64,000 bases of DNA from Alentia gelatinosa. Its lineage: Eukaryota; Annelida; Polychaeta; Phyllodocida; Polynoidae. Numbering within the stretch: position 1 is the stretch's first letter; the number at the start of each line of letters is the position of its first letter. Position numbers and translations under genes: made by a program. The stretch spans positions 5,131,122 to 5,195,121 of the forward strand of contig OX465580.1 in the NCBI GenBank assembly GCA_950022655.1, written 5' to 3'. Shown here one piece after another: positions 12,101 to 27,100 of this stretch. The notes beneath the pieces are model-generated. The model was not told the DNA's origin. It made no database searches and saw only the letters and a program-made list of their open reading frames with translations.

Positions 12101-15100
12101 AGTTCGCATTTCTTTTCGATTCGTCTCGAGTTGTTGGAGTAATGTTTCTCGCTGTAAAGGAAATATATCAATTTGTAATGTGAGAATTACGCCACACAGG
12201 CCAAGGCTGATAGGGGCCATCCATAAAGTACGTACACAGTGAGGGGGAGTGAGGGGGTAAAAAATTTCTGATATTTTGCGTATGCTCCTTCTTTGTTCTA
12301 TTGCGTACAAAATCAGGAGGAGGGGTCGGGGGTCCAAAATTTCAGAAATTCTGCGTACATACTTTATGGATGGCCCCATATAGACAATACAAAAAATGAT
12401 ATAAAAATACACCAACTTGTAATCTCAAATATAGACAATACAAAAAACAATGTATGGAAATACATCAAATTGTAGTGTGAAGATTACGCTACACAGGCCA
12501 CGGCCGATATAGACAATACAAAAAATTATATAGAAATACATCTAAAATAAAGAAACCAAAGTTTTGGTCAAAGTCGTTCTCCACAAATTTGATGCGGAGT
12601 GATATGAATGAGGCAACAGCCGAGTGAATATCACGTAGTGCTCCAACGAGTTGGAGAATAATGACTTTGACCAAAACGAGTTGCTTTCTGTATTTATATC
12701 ACCTCCTGTACACACTAAACGAATGGATGATACATAGGATATAGACCATGGAGAACAGACTGCAGTTACTGATCCAAATATACAAAATGACAAGAAACCC
12801 GGAGTGCATTGCCGAAAGAACTTATGCAACGAGAAGTGAAGATGGAGTACGGATCAAACACAAAAGACCAAGAACATGCTTTTATCAAAGAAGTCTGCTA
12901 TGGCGGGGTATCAAATTATGGGAGAAGCTCCCGGTTATAGTGCCGAACCTGCAAAACCTTGAACATTTTAAAAGCATGGTCTAGAACTGTCACTCTCGTA
13001 GACTGTACATCCCATACTTCATTAGCCTCATCAAGTCTTACATATTTCATCCTACTAACCATACAGCTGCTGATATTGTTTTACTTGTACAAAGAGTGTT
13101 GTGGGACTCGGCTTATTGCCCGGAAGAGCTTCAAAATGGAGAAAGGACAATAAAAGTTAACAAAAAAAACACAAAAAAATGGAGAACGAGTTCCAATGTT
13201 AATCTTACGGAACAAAAATACCAGGAGTGAGTTAACGAGTGCATACTGACCTGTAGCTGTAGAAACGGCAGGTTGAAGAACTTGTGGATGTATTTGAGGC
13301 CGAATCCATTCCTCATCGATGCCTCGGCATACCTAACCTCTCCACCGTTCTCGCCCCTGATAAACAGATACCATCAGCACTTTTAAAACATCACCTTCTC
13401 AATAAACCTCCCATTTCTGTGTTTATAGTGAAAACTTTTTTTTCAAAAAACAAATTTTTTTTTTGCTCATTGTCACCAAGAATTTTTTAATTTTTTTATT
13501 GATCCAAATTGTGTTCGATGATACATACATCGTTCTTCCGCACAATCGACTTTCTGGAGACGCTATAGCAACATGGTTCAAAATTGACAGGAAATTGTCA
13601 CCATCGGCTTTCAACGTAAGGGAGCAGACGTTGCCTCGTCTCGAATCAAAATTCCAAAATATCAGATATCCGTCATTTGTTGGAAAACTTACATCCCTGT
13701 TGATGTTTAATACATGGAAAAAACCTGTGTTGATATTGTGGCGAATAAAGCATATAAGGAACTTATTGGTACTCTTTTTTTATGTGGTACAGAATCAACT
13801 GGTCTTTGTAAAAAAAAAAAAAAAATTAAAAAAAAAAAATTTAAAAAAAAGAGGGGACTGAGCTGTATCAAATATGTTGAGCTTTTCTCACAAGATGAGT
13901 GGATCTAGTAACAGTTTATAAAGAAGTCTCCTTGGCAGTAGATCTACAACTTAAACCCACATGCTGGAAGGCACTCTCTTCAAGAATAAAGTGTAATAAC
14001 GAGATTCTAATTGTAAAAATGTGTAATTAACAAGACAAACCACAGTCATCTGTAAGGAAAAGAAGTTCTGCTTACTACTAGAGATTGCAGTGAGTATATA
14101 CAGACAGAGTCAGGTAATATGTACAGTAAAACTCTGCTTCTGGGACACCCCGCTTAACCCTTTCACAGCAGGAGGATGCCTTAAGGCATTACCGCTGTAC
14201 GGCAGGAAGATGCCTTAAGGCATTACCGCTGTACGGCAGGAAGATGCCTTAAGGCATTACCGCTGTACGGCAGGAAGATGCCATAAGGCATTACCACTGT
14301 ACGGTAGGAAGATGCCTTAAGGCATTACCACTGTACGGCAGGAAGATGCCATAAGGCATTACCACTGTACGGTAGGAAGATGCCTTAAGGCATTACCACT
14401 GTACGGTAGGAAGATGCCTTAAGGCATCTTTTTGTGTTTTTTTCCATAATCATTTTTTTCAAAATATATCAGATGAATTCGCAAAATTCCTTCAGGTTAT
14501 CAAAATCATTAATGTATTTAAGGGGTTCAATACTATTAAGAAATATGGGGAAATAAATTGAATAAATCATCAATTTGTGGAGAAAATGGCGAAAATCATG
14601 GCAAAACACGCCTGCCGTTCACACGTTCACTATGTAACGTCTTCCTGCCTCTAGTATAGGCGAACGTCGATGGTGGCGCTGCCTCTGCTTTCCCATCTGT
14701 GTGAGGCGTGCGGCCGTTAAAGGGTTAGGGGGGAAATTTGCTCAGAATGGAAATTTTTCCCTCTATTAATAGTTTATTTTAACCCCGCTTAAGGGGACAG
14801 TTATTTCGGTACAGAATGTTTCTTAACCCTGCTTAAGGGGACACTTTGGAGGGACACCTTATCAAATCTGATGGGACACTCTAGATTATCTTGATTATGG
14901 TGTGTGAGTGAGGCAGGTAGACTGGTTTCTAGACGATCAGACACAAGGCAACAGCCTACGTAGGCTCATATAGACATCTGGGTAGGTGTCTGTGGGTGTG
15001 TGGTGTCTGTGGGGGGTGTGGTTATAACAGTGTATCTATGTCATAATATCAACTGTATGAAGATATCATATACTACATAGACTAACCATCGGCAGACTGG

Positions 15101-18100
15101 AAACCCCGCTTAAGGGGGCATCTCACTTAATGGGACAGTTTGCACGGATGGAGGTTGACCCCTTAAACGGTAAATATCTTTTCGACCAGACAGAGTTGGG
15201 TATATGTATAAGGATCTTACTAATGGGCGGTCGGTCAGTGCGGAAGGGCATAGTCTTTACGACCAGACAGAGTTGGGCTCAGGTTCGTATGATGGGCAGA
15301 CAGTGACTCAGTTCTGTCTGTAGACTGTGCTGGGAGACTGCTCTCCCCAGGGGATTACTCTCCAAGCACTCCAGTAGCCGACTGACTCAAAGTTTATCAA
15401 GTGTGATTCCCCAGTTACTAATCTACAGTCAGGAACCACCAATGGACCTTTAGCACTCCTGACGCAAAATCAGTCAATGGAAACAGACTTTAAGTTGAAC
15501 TCAAAAAATCTCCGCCACTTAGTCAGCCAATGAAAATGGGCTTTTTAGGGGACTTCACATGGTCGGCCCCGATCAGAACCTAGTTCGGGCCCTCATCCGA
15601 ACAGTACCTGACCAGGTCCAAGCTCAGTGGCTAAGTGGTAGGGGCGTTCGCCTCGAGCATGGGAGGTCGTGGGTTCAAACCCCGGCCGGGTCATACCAAA
15701 GACTTACACAAAAATGGTACCCACTGCCCATTCGGCTAAACACTCGCCATTAGAATGAGGAGTAGGAGGCTAGGGCCTGAGTGGAAGAACGGCTGTATAG
15801 TCAAATCTGGTGATTGTGTAAGACAATATTCCCCTAATAAAAATTGCTTACAAAAAAAAGGCCCTAATCCCCTCCAAATACTACCTAATAAATAATTATT
15901 GTACATAAAAATCACTAGAATTTATTACAATTTATAGTTTTTATAAAGTCCAATGCACACCAAATGACCTGGGGTTGAACGATTAATTCCCAAATTGTAT
16001 AGTTGCCCGGGAACTTTTCGCAGGCAAAATGTGGGAGTTAGTCCTAAGCAAATCAGTCTGCACTTACTGACAGTGATATGATGTTCTACCCCACCGACTG
16101 TGTTACGACTCTCGTCATTGGTCAATTTGAGGGCACTAGTTGGTGAGGAACCACATAAAGACCACATATCGGAGTGTGGCACCCCCATTTCTCCTCACCC
16201 AGCAACTAATTCATGCTAATTATGGGTCGATATTGGTAAGTACCACAGGAGGGAGGTTTTTTTTTCAATGTTCTGTTGTTGCCGACTGGATTTATCAACA
16301 TGTTGATACACTTTTAGCCTAGTGATTTAGGAACAGCGATCGACAACTTGGCGGCGACAAAAGAACATCTCAAGGGGTGGGTATCACTAATCGTTGGCTG
16401 ACCCTTGCCTAGCTGCCCCACATCTACCGACTAGGGCCGACTCCGTTAGGATGCCTCGCCTGAGACAAAGTACTGTTCCTTTGTTGTGGACAAAGGGACA
16501 TTGATGTTCAGAAATCAATAGATGTGCATTGGACTTTATGCTTCTTAAAACTGACTATCACAGTACAATCGCTTTAATGAAGTAATGTTTCTTGTCTGTA
16601 ATAAACATTATTTTCGTCCGCTCCAGACTTTTTAATCGAGCCTTAACAGAGGAACTATGATACAAGTTGACCTTTTGGAACCTTCATTGTGAGTGTGAGA
16701 ATTCTTTCTTTTGATATTTTACTTATTTTGAACTTAACTAACCCCGAACCTCTTACTAATCAGCTTTAGTACCACATCCACCACTGTGAACAAAACCAGG
16801 ATTAACCAGTGATAGCTTTAATAAAATAAAAAAAGGTGAAATTTCTCCTTTTTTTTTATATTTTTTTTTTTAGATAAGTATGACCTTCGCTCTAATTCGT
16901 GATTTAATTTTCTTTATGAAAATAAATAATACTGCCTGTCAACATAATGATATCGACATCAAAATGTACATTATGGTTGTCTTTCCCAAAGGTTACTGGA
17001 GAACTCAACCCGACACAAACTCAATTCATAGTTGTCAGGAGAACTCGACTCGTTTGATTGGAGAACTTGACCCGTTTCAGATACTTATGAATGAGACTTT
17101 TTCATATAGAAGGAAAGGTCTGACTAGTTAACTTTTAGACAAATAAAGCAGCGGATATAGATAATAAGTCCAGTAATGTTTTGGGTTAGGGTTAGGGTTG
17201 GGGATAGGGTTAGAGATAGGGTTAGGGTTAGGTTTAAGGTTGGTGATGGGATAGGGTTAGGGTAAGGGTTAGGGATAAGTGTAGGGTGTTCAGTTTGTTG
17301 TCTTCGCAATAGAAGACGAAATTTGAAGCCAAGATAATATACTTACTACTAAGTATAGTATTTATTCACAGTTGAAATACTTCAGTTGGGAAGATTTAAA
17401 ATGTGTCGAGTTCGTTACGGGTCAAGTCTTTTTATGTGTCGAGTTCGTTACGGGTCAAGTTCTCCAGTATTCCTCCCAAAATACCCAATTTTATTGGTTG
17501 CCGGATGTTGCAAACGATGGATTTATTCATCTGAATTTGTTTCAAAATCCAAAGCTTGTCAATCGCTAGTAGTGATCAGTAGGGATAACATGAGGGTTCA
17601 GGTTAAACAAAATTCTTACTTCTTGATTCAGAGGACAAGGTCAAGGTCATGGGTCAAGGTCATGAGTCAAGGTCAAGGGAATGATATTCAAAATGGCAGT
17701 GCAATGAGTCTCACCTTGAAGATTTCAGCAATAAAGTGTCCAGTATTAAATATATGACACATGTTTTAATCTAAGCCTTCAAAGAGTATGCACACCTTAA
17801 ATGTTATCATTTAATTATCATTTAGTTACACACCTTAAATGTTATCATTTAATTATCATTTAGTTTTCTGAGGAGACAGCCACCTTTATGTATAGATTTT
17901 TGAACACCTTAAGCCCATCTTTAGCCTTGAGGTGTGAACTCTTAAAGGCCCATTTCCACATAGCGACATAAGCCCCAGCAACTGGCAACCCCGGTAGTCA
18001 CCGAGAAACGCCAGTCGCACAGCAGGTGGGAGGGTGAGTAGTCGGCCTGTCGCAACCGTGACACGAAAAATATCAAACACGTTTGATATCGAAATCACAA

Positions 18101-21100
18101 GAGACTATGGAAAAACCAAACAAGAGTTAGTTGTGTTGTTGTTTATCGCACGACGGCAAGATCGCGTATTACTGCACGAGGCGAAGCCGAGAGCAGTAAT
18201 ACGCGATCTTGCCAGGGTGCGATGAACAATAACACAACTAACTCGAGTTTGGTTTGGAATTTATCCTACGCCGCCCGTCTAAATTACTTCTACATTAACA
18301 AATGACGTCATTTGTCAAGTGTTTCCCACTAGAGCGATATTTTTCATTTTTCTGAACTCCAGACCGAATACAGTGACCCAATGTTAAGCCTATGGAGTTT
18401 TTTATAAGGGGTAGGATAATGGAGTGTTTCTGGAGCCGCCACTGCAGGGGGTGAGGCTCTAATCTCCGATTAATGGGAAAACTGTTTCTTCGGTCGAGCG
18501 GGCTCTTCCCATGAGTGGGAGGCGCACTCGTTGGACTAAATTGAAAATTGTATGTTCCCACTACGCGACGTGGACTCTAGTCGCGGGCTCATAGAAATGT
18601 TGGATACTAGTCACCAACTAAAGCTCCGAAATCTATCAGTGGAAATAGGCCTAAACGATTATCAATATGTTATTCAATGGTGATAGCTTGAGCTACTCTT
18701 TTTTTAAAGAATATCGAACTTAATTTGGAGAGGACCCATCACCATGTGCCTAGTAAAAATAATCAGAAGAAAAGAAGGACACTTATCGTTACTGGGTTAC
18801 TGCCTTGGAAAAGTGCGAGTCTTTATAAATTCACTTCGAGTTACAGACACAGAAGGATTAAATCCGCAGCCACCTTGACCCAGTAGCGGGAACTGTTTGT
18901 TACTCTCCCAACAGATCTTTCCTACTGCTTGGAGAGTGTGTTTTTTATATAACCTCGAAGCCAATTTACCATTTTGTTATTTCCTTTTGTGTGTATTTTT
19001 GTAAAATACAATGAATATATAACTAAGTTTCATTATCAATTTCTTAGCTATGTATATTTCTTATTAAGCATTTCTGCATTTAGGTCCATCATAGAACATA
19101 ATCACTTGGTTCGACGCACACACTGCAGATACCATATGTGACCAAACCAACCTCTTAGTCGGTACAGAGTGGAGACAGAGGTGGCGACCAATCTAAACCC
19201 TATATGACATTGACATTTCCCGATTCATCCTGACCATCGGTGAGAGTCGGAATAAACTTATACCTATAAGACATCAACATATAGACTGTTCCCGATCACA
19301 CCTACCACCTTCATTACCTCGTAAAGTGACCCGATTGAGATCAAAGAGAGCGGACGGGAGCCAGACCCGGCTGGGCCCTGCGCCAGGAGGGAGAATGATA
19401 TAGATATAACACAAACTTTGATAACTTCTGTTCTACTCACGACATCAGAAAACGGTTTTCAGATCTATAATCACCGCCGTCTCCCCTACAAATCAGTATG
19501 AAATAATGCAAGGAATGGAGAAATTCAAAGCATCACTACATAAGCAGCCTACACAGAATCGAAAAGGATCTGTGAAGTGCATACATTGATATCTTAAGGT
19601 CGGGGAGAGTCTGTCATATCTGACATGGTAATAATGCCCTGCACATTATTATTGGAAAAGCTATAGAATCGGATCGGTGAGCTGCATACATTGACCCGAT
19701 TGACACAGATTGTCACCGAACCGATGGATCTGTCAAACTGTCGGGCAAAGGTAGAATCGGGCACAGTCTGTTTTTCAATGTCTTATGGGCTTAAGTTGTT
19801 TATAAAAAAAAATTTCAGCAATCGGTGTCCTGATTTCATCCAAAAAATTTAATGGGCTTAAGGTCCAAAACTCCCCATGAGCCGTCTAGCGGATTGTCAG
19901 AGAAGCAGGATAGGCTCTGTGCCATGTAGTGAGTGTTGTTTTAACCACAGAAGAACAGTGAGTTTAGCCATCCTAGTTTGACGAGGGTAGAGCAGGGAGG
20001 TTTCTTGGTAAGCTTGTGAGAGTTTTTCTTAGTAAATTTAATCAGTGTGCATCTAGTGTGTGCAAAGCTGAAGTTCAAATTGGAAGCGTGGTTACCTTTT
20101 GTAGTCGCTATGTTTTTTTCAGGCCCGTCAGAAAACATTGTGATAAGTTATTTATTATTTACTACAAGTGAAATTATTTTGTAGACAGCAAAGAAAACAG
20201 TATTTGAGTTTTTTTGAGCTTTGTGAAATTGTGAGCGGCAAGATTTGTAAGAAATCACTTCACACTGTTAATCAAGAGACCAGAATCTGACTAATTAGTC
20301 TCGGAAACTCTAGCATATAAACATTTTTATCTCACCCCAGATATTTTTTCTCCATAGACTTAACATTGGGAACTCGTATCTAACGCCCATTAGATATTTA
20401 GGTAAAATATCCAATGGGGGATAATGTCACAAATGTTAGCCCATTAGTCAATATTAAAGGTGAGATAAATTCAGAAACCCATTCAAGTTTAGGGTCAGAG
20501 TTCGATCCCATCTCAATTGAATCACATAGTAATTCACGCGGCTTCGCCTTGTGAATTACTATGTGATTCAAACTCGATGGGATACGGGCTCAGACTCTAA
20601 ACTTTCATGGGTTTCCTCTATATTATCTCACCCCTGATATTTTTCTCCATAGCCTTAACATTGGGAACTTGTATCCAACAGCCATTGAGTATTTAATAAA
20701 AATACCTAGTGGGGGATTATGTCACAAAGGTTCGCCCATTAGTCAAAGTGAAGGGTGAGATAAATTCAGAAACCTATTCAAGTTTAGGTCAGAGCTCGAG
20801 CCCATCTTGAATGAATCGCTGCGTAATTCATGCGGCTTTGCCTTGTGAATTACTATGCAATTCAAACTCGATGTGATACAAGCTCTGACCCTGAACTTTT
20901 ATAGGTTTCCTCTATAATAACAATATATAAATAAGTTATGAAAAATATATGATGATATTTGCCTTGCAAACCTTTCTAAAATATTATATAGTATTTCCAG
21001 TTTAGTATAATGCACACCATTAATAATCCTTTTTTAAAAACGTCACACAACTTCAAAATAAGTGGAGACATTTTTCTCATTAAATCGAATCTGAGAGTTC

Positions 21101-24100
21101 TAGCTTTATTTAGCATTAAACCTATTACTATATACCCATGCCGTATATACTGTAAATATGCACCGTTTTGGCATATGACGTAAAAATACTGTACGGACAG
21201 CCGGTCCGTACACTAAAATACGGACCACCTAGCCATACACATTTATTAAAATTTTGGTTGTTAAGAAAAATGAAATTGATTTTTTTTTTTAAATTTCGGT
21301 TATATAGTAAATATATAACGTCCAACCATGCTTGTACAAGTCACAGAACTCGATGATAATTTACCGTTTGTACGGAACTTGGCATAAATGCCTCGGTCCG
21401 TACAAACGGTAAATTAGCATCTCATTGTGACTTGTACAGCATGGTCAGGACGTTCTATATAAATACTGATGTAGGTCACATGTTAAGAAGGAACGGCATC
21501 GAGATCCATAGCCACTGACAATATGCCATGAGTTTTGGTTGCAGAGTAATCTCACGAGGCACAGTCGAGTGAAATTGATCAGACCAAAATGAATGGGATT
21601 TTTTCAGCAGCTACGGCTTGAGTGTGGTTCAGATTTTATCTCACCACTAACTACTGACTAACGTTTTGACATTATTGCCCATTTAGTATATTTTTAGAAT
21701 ACTCCACGGGCGTTGAGTACGAGTTCCCAATGTTAAGTCTATGGGGAAGAAATACCAGGGGTGAGATAAAGACCCAGAATAATACATGACCAGAACCTAC
21801 ATCCTAAATCCAGTTTAGAATAATCCTGGTAGGATAGTTAGAACACAAAATACAAATGTATTTTCTTGCCATTATGAAATATCATCTTAAAAAAATAGTC
21901 TAACGTCTATCAGAAGTATCATGAAAGTCTTCAGAAAAAGGCAGAAATTTCTAAAAGTCAACTATTCATCTTCAGTTAAATGAAAATTCACACAAAAATG
22001 GAAATATCAAGAAAACTTACACCTATGATCTATGTAAAGGTATGAATTCTGGTACAATTTTATCACTGATTTGAATGTCAATAGTTGTGTTTTTTTGTGT
22101 GTTTTTTTTTGGACCGAGTGGCTTCCCACATAACTGCAATGAGTAAAGTATAACCTAAATTACCATGATTTTTATCTGTATGGTCGTATTCTCTACGCAG
22201 TTGACATGCAGTAATATCCGAGCCAATGTGAGGATATTGCATATCATCAACTATGAGGAGAATACGACCACACAGAAAATCATGGTAATGTTGATTTTAT
22301 TACTCAGCATTGCAAATCTAAGCTATCAAAAAAAAGTAAAAATAGATAAATAAATAATTAAAAAGAAAAAGAGTTATCAAAGACAAAATAGCAACCAATA
22401 TTCTCACGGTTTATTTTTCCGTATTCTCCTGGGAGATTATAACTCTCTATAATCTCCTCGGTAGGGCCCTCATGACTCTATACGTTTATATTGACAGGTT
22501 TGTATTTGGTAGAAAATAATTAAAAGGAAACTCACGAGATGAAAATTACTTTGTCCGTACTCCATCGAGTTTGACCGCAGAAAATTCATGAAGCGAAGCT
22601 GAGTGAATTACTCTGCAGTCAAACAAGGTGGAGTACAGACCAAGTTATTTTAAATCGAGTGGGTTTCTGATTTTATCTCACCCCATATAACATTATCAAT
22701 TAATAAAATGAATCACCCAATTAGCCATTGAGTATTGGGTACACTACCTTCACAGCCATGTAGTATGAGTTCCTAATGTTAAACCTATGGAGAAATATAC
22801 CGGTGTTAGATAAAGACTTATACTCACCGGTTGAGGTCTTCGATGAAGTAGCGAACCGAGTCTTCGGTCACAGTTCGGTGATGCCCCATGTCTCGGTGGT
22901 TGGCCAACACCAGCACAGGAATGTGATTAGGAACCTTCGGCAACTCCCTCTGAACATAGTCAAATGTCCTGTGTGAGAGAGGAGAAGTTGACAGGTTATT
23001 ATACCAGAGATGTCAGTGGGGCCTAGAAAAAACCCTGGAAAATATCTGAATCCTGATTTTATTACCCACCAAATACGGAGTCTCCATAGGAAATGTATAG
23101 AGCACCTGGAAACAGGTACCGGGAGATTCTGACATGTCAGAATCTCCTGCAGGAGATTCCGGAAAAAAGTCCCATCCATAACGAGGTCAAATTATCATGT
23201 ATTTCAAAATAAGTTTTTGGAATGTTCATTCAATATCAATCATTTAAAATCAGTCATAATAATCTCATTTACCATCAGAAATCACTGGCAGAGCATGCTT
23301 TTCACGCTAAAATCAAGGGGAAATGGCGAACTATATTATTGGTGTAGGCTTGTCAGTGCTGTGGTGTTTGGAAGTAAATGTCTTGCAGAAATATATTTAT
23401 TGCAATAAATTTGTTATCAATCTTGAAGGTGGGTAATAAATACAATAACGACTGGTTTTGTATGCGAGTGACCGTAATCTCCTTGTAGTTGACGGCGTAA
23501 TATCCTCGCTAATCATTTGGATATTACTACGCGTCAACTCCTCAGATATTACGGCCACTCGTACACAAAACCAGTCATTATTGTGTATATATCCACTATT
23601 CCTATATACACATTTACGAAACCTCTATAGTTACATACCGCTGCTGGGGGTGCAGTAATTATGAGTTATGTATTGAGGGTGATGTTTTCGTCCCAGGCTG
23701 ATGTTTTCGTCCTGGGCTGACCATATGATATAAAGAGCGCCGAGACATAGCTGTTACAGTTACTCAATGATGGTGGCCATTTTTCTTGGGGCTATCATAA
23801 GTAAAGAAATAACCATTGTTATGAATATTTTAGTTCAATTTACCACTGTTTAGTGATGTTTGTTTGTTTGTTTGTTTGTTTGTTTGTTTTGGTAGTTTAT
23901 TGTCTGATGTGTTCTATTAGACTTATTTTGGGTTTGACCAAATCTATGTAGATATCTCACCCCTACACATTTACCGAGGTGAGAGTTCTTTTACTTCCCA
24001 CACCACATAGACATGGTATGAGAAGGATTGGTCTTTGATATAGCAGGAAGTCTACCACAGCTGGGGATGAAGGAGAAATGTGGCTGTACACCACACCACA

Positions 24101-27100
24101 CAGACATGGTATGAGAAGGACTGGTCTTTGATATAGCAGGAAGTCTACCACAGCTGGGGATGAAGGAGAAATGTGGCTGTACACCACACCACACAGACAT
24201 GGTATGAGAAGGACTGGTCTTTGATATAGCAGGAAGTCTACCACAGCTGGGGATGAAGGAGAAATGTGGCTGTACACTACACCACATAGACATGGTATGA
24301 GAAGGATTAGCCTTTGATATAGCAGTAAGTCTACCACTGCTGGGAATGAAGGAGAAAACTGGCTGCACTGGTATTTAAACCCACAATGTCCTACGACCTT
24401 GGGATTACAAGTCCAGTGCTCTTTACCACTGAGCTAACTCCCCACCCTGGTCACTTTTGTTATGCTTGTATGCAAACATATTTGCCCTGCAGTACGTAGA
24501 GGCAAGGCGACCAAGAGGGTGAACAGATTGATAATTGCTGTCCACAGCTATATATATGACAGTTCTACTTACCACTGTTTTGTGATGTCAGTGGGTCGGT
24601 TATAAATCAGACAGTTCTACTCACCACCGTTTAGCGATGTCAGTGGGTCGGTTATAAATCAGACAGTTCTACTTACCACCGTTTAGCGATGTCAGTGGGT
24701 CGGTTATAAATCAGACAGTTCTACTCTCCACTGTTAAGCGATGTCAGTGGGTCGGCTATAAATCAGACAATTCTACTCTCCACTGTTTAGCGATGTCAGT
24801 GGGTCGGTTATATATCAGACAGTTCTAGTCTCCACTGTTTAGCGATGTCAGTGGATCGGCTATAAATCAGACAGTTCTACTTACCACTGTTTCGTGATGT
24901 CAGTGGGTCGGTTATAAATCAGACAGTTCTACTCACCACCGTTTAGCGATGTCAGTGGGTCGGTTATAAATCAGACAGTTCTACTTACCACTATTTAGCG
25001 ATGTCAGTGGGTCGGTTATAAATCAGACAGTTCTACTCACCACCGTTTAGCGATGTCAGTGGGTCGGTTATAAATCAGACAGTTCTACTTACCACTGTTT
25101 AGCGATGTCAGTGGGTCGGTTATAAATCAGACAGTTCTACTCATCCCTGTTTAGCGATGTCTGTGGGTCGGTTATAAATCAGACAGTTCTACTCACCACT
25201 ATTTAGCGATGTCAGTGGGTCGCTTATAAATCAGACAGTTCTACTCACCCCTGTTTAGCGATGTCAGTGGGTCGGCTATAAATCAGACAGTTCTACTCAC
25301 CACTATTTAGCGATGTCTGTGGGTCGGTTATAAATCAGACAGTTCTACTCTCCACTGTTAAGCGATGTCAGTGGGTCGGCTATAAATCAGACAATTCTAC
25401 TCTCCACTGTTTAGCGATGTCAGTGGGTCGGTTATATATCAGACAGTTCTAGTCTCCACTGTTTAGCGATGTCAGTGGATCGGCTATAAATCAGACAGTT
25501 CTACTTACCACTGTTTCGTGATGTCAGTGGGTCGGTTATAAATCAGACAGTTCTACTCACCACCGTTTAGCGATGTCAGTGGGTCGGTTATAAATCAGAC
25601 AGTTCTACTTACCACTATTTAGCGATGTCAGTGGGTCGGTTATAAATCAGACAGTTCTACTCACCACCGTTTAGCGATGTCAGTGGGTCGGTTATAAATC
25701 AGACAGTTCTACTTACCACTGTTTAGCGATGTCAGTGGGTCGGTTATAAATCAGACAGTTCTACTCATCCCTGTTTAGCGATGTCTGTGGGTCGGTTATA
25801 AATCAGACAGTTCTACTCACCACTATTTAGCGATGTCAGTGGGTCGCTTATAAATCAGACAGTTCTACTCACCCCTGTTTAGCGATGTCAGTGGGTCGGC
25901 TATAAATCAGACAGTTCTACTCACCACTATTTAGCGATGTCTGTGGGTCGGTTATAAATCAGACAGTTCTACTCACCCCTGTTTCGTGATGTCAGTGGGT
26001 TGGTTATAAATCAGACAGTTCTACTCACCACCGTTTCGTGATGTCAGTGGGTTGGTTATAAATCAGACAGTTCTACTCACCACCGTTTAGCGATGTCAGT
26101 GGGTCGGTTATAAATCAGACAGTTCTACTCACCCCTGTTTCGTGATGTCAGTGGGTTGGTTATAAATCAGACAGTTCTACTCACCACTATTTAGCGATGT
26201 CAGTGGGTGGGTTATAAATCAGACAGTTCTACTCACCCCTGTTTAGCGATGTCAGTGGGTCGGTTATAAATCAGACAGTTCTACTCACCCCTGTTTCGTG
26301 ATGTCAGTGGGTTGGTTATAAATCAGACAGTTCTACTCACCACTATTTAGCGATGTCAGTGGGTCGGTTATAAATCAGACAGTTCTACTCACCACCGTTT
26401 AGCGATGTCTGTGGGTCGGTTATAAATCAGACAGTTCTACTTACCACTGTTTAGCGATGTCTGTGGGTCGGTTATAAATCAGACAGTTCTACTTACCCCT
26501 GTTTAGCGATGTCAGTGGGTCGGCTATAAATCAGACAGTTCTACTCACCACTATTTAGCGATGTCAGTGGGTCGGTTATAAATCAGACAGTTCTACTCAC
26601 CACCGTTTAGCGATGTCTGTGGGTCGGCTATAAATCAGACAGTTCTACTCACCACCGTTTAGCGATGTCAGTGGGTCGGTTATAAATCAGACAGTTCTAC
26701 TCACCACTATTTAGCGATGTCAGTGGGTCGGCTATAAATCAGACAGTTCTACTTACCACCGTTTAGCGATGTCAGTGGGTTGGTTATAAATCAGACAGTT
26801 CTACTTACCACCGTTTAGCGATGTCAGTGGGTCGGTTATAAATCAGACAGTTCTACTCACCACCGTTTAGCGATGTCAGTGGGTCGGTTATAAATCAGAC
26901 AGTTCTACTCACCACCGTTTAGCGATGTCTGTGGGTCGGTTATAAATCAGACAGTTCTACTCACCACCGTTTAGCGATGTCTGTGGGTCGGCTATAAATC
27001 AGACAGTTCTACTCACCACCGTTTCGCAATGTCAGTGGGTCGGTTTTAAATCAGACAGTTCTACTCACCACCGTTTAGCGATGTCGGTGGGTCGGCTATA

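Noticed and set aside
15617..15690. Genuine tRNA gene
   Set aside because: Boxes A and B are present but the body continues into a conserved SINE with an A-rich tail, repeated at 31.3 kb.
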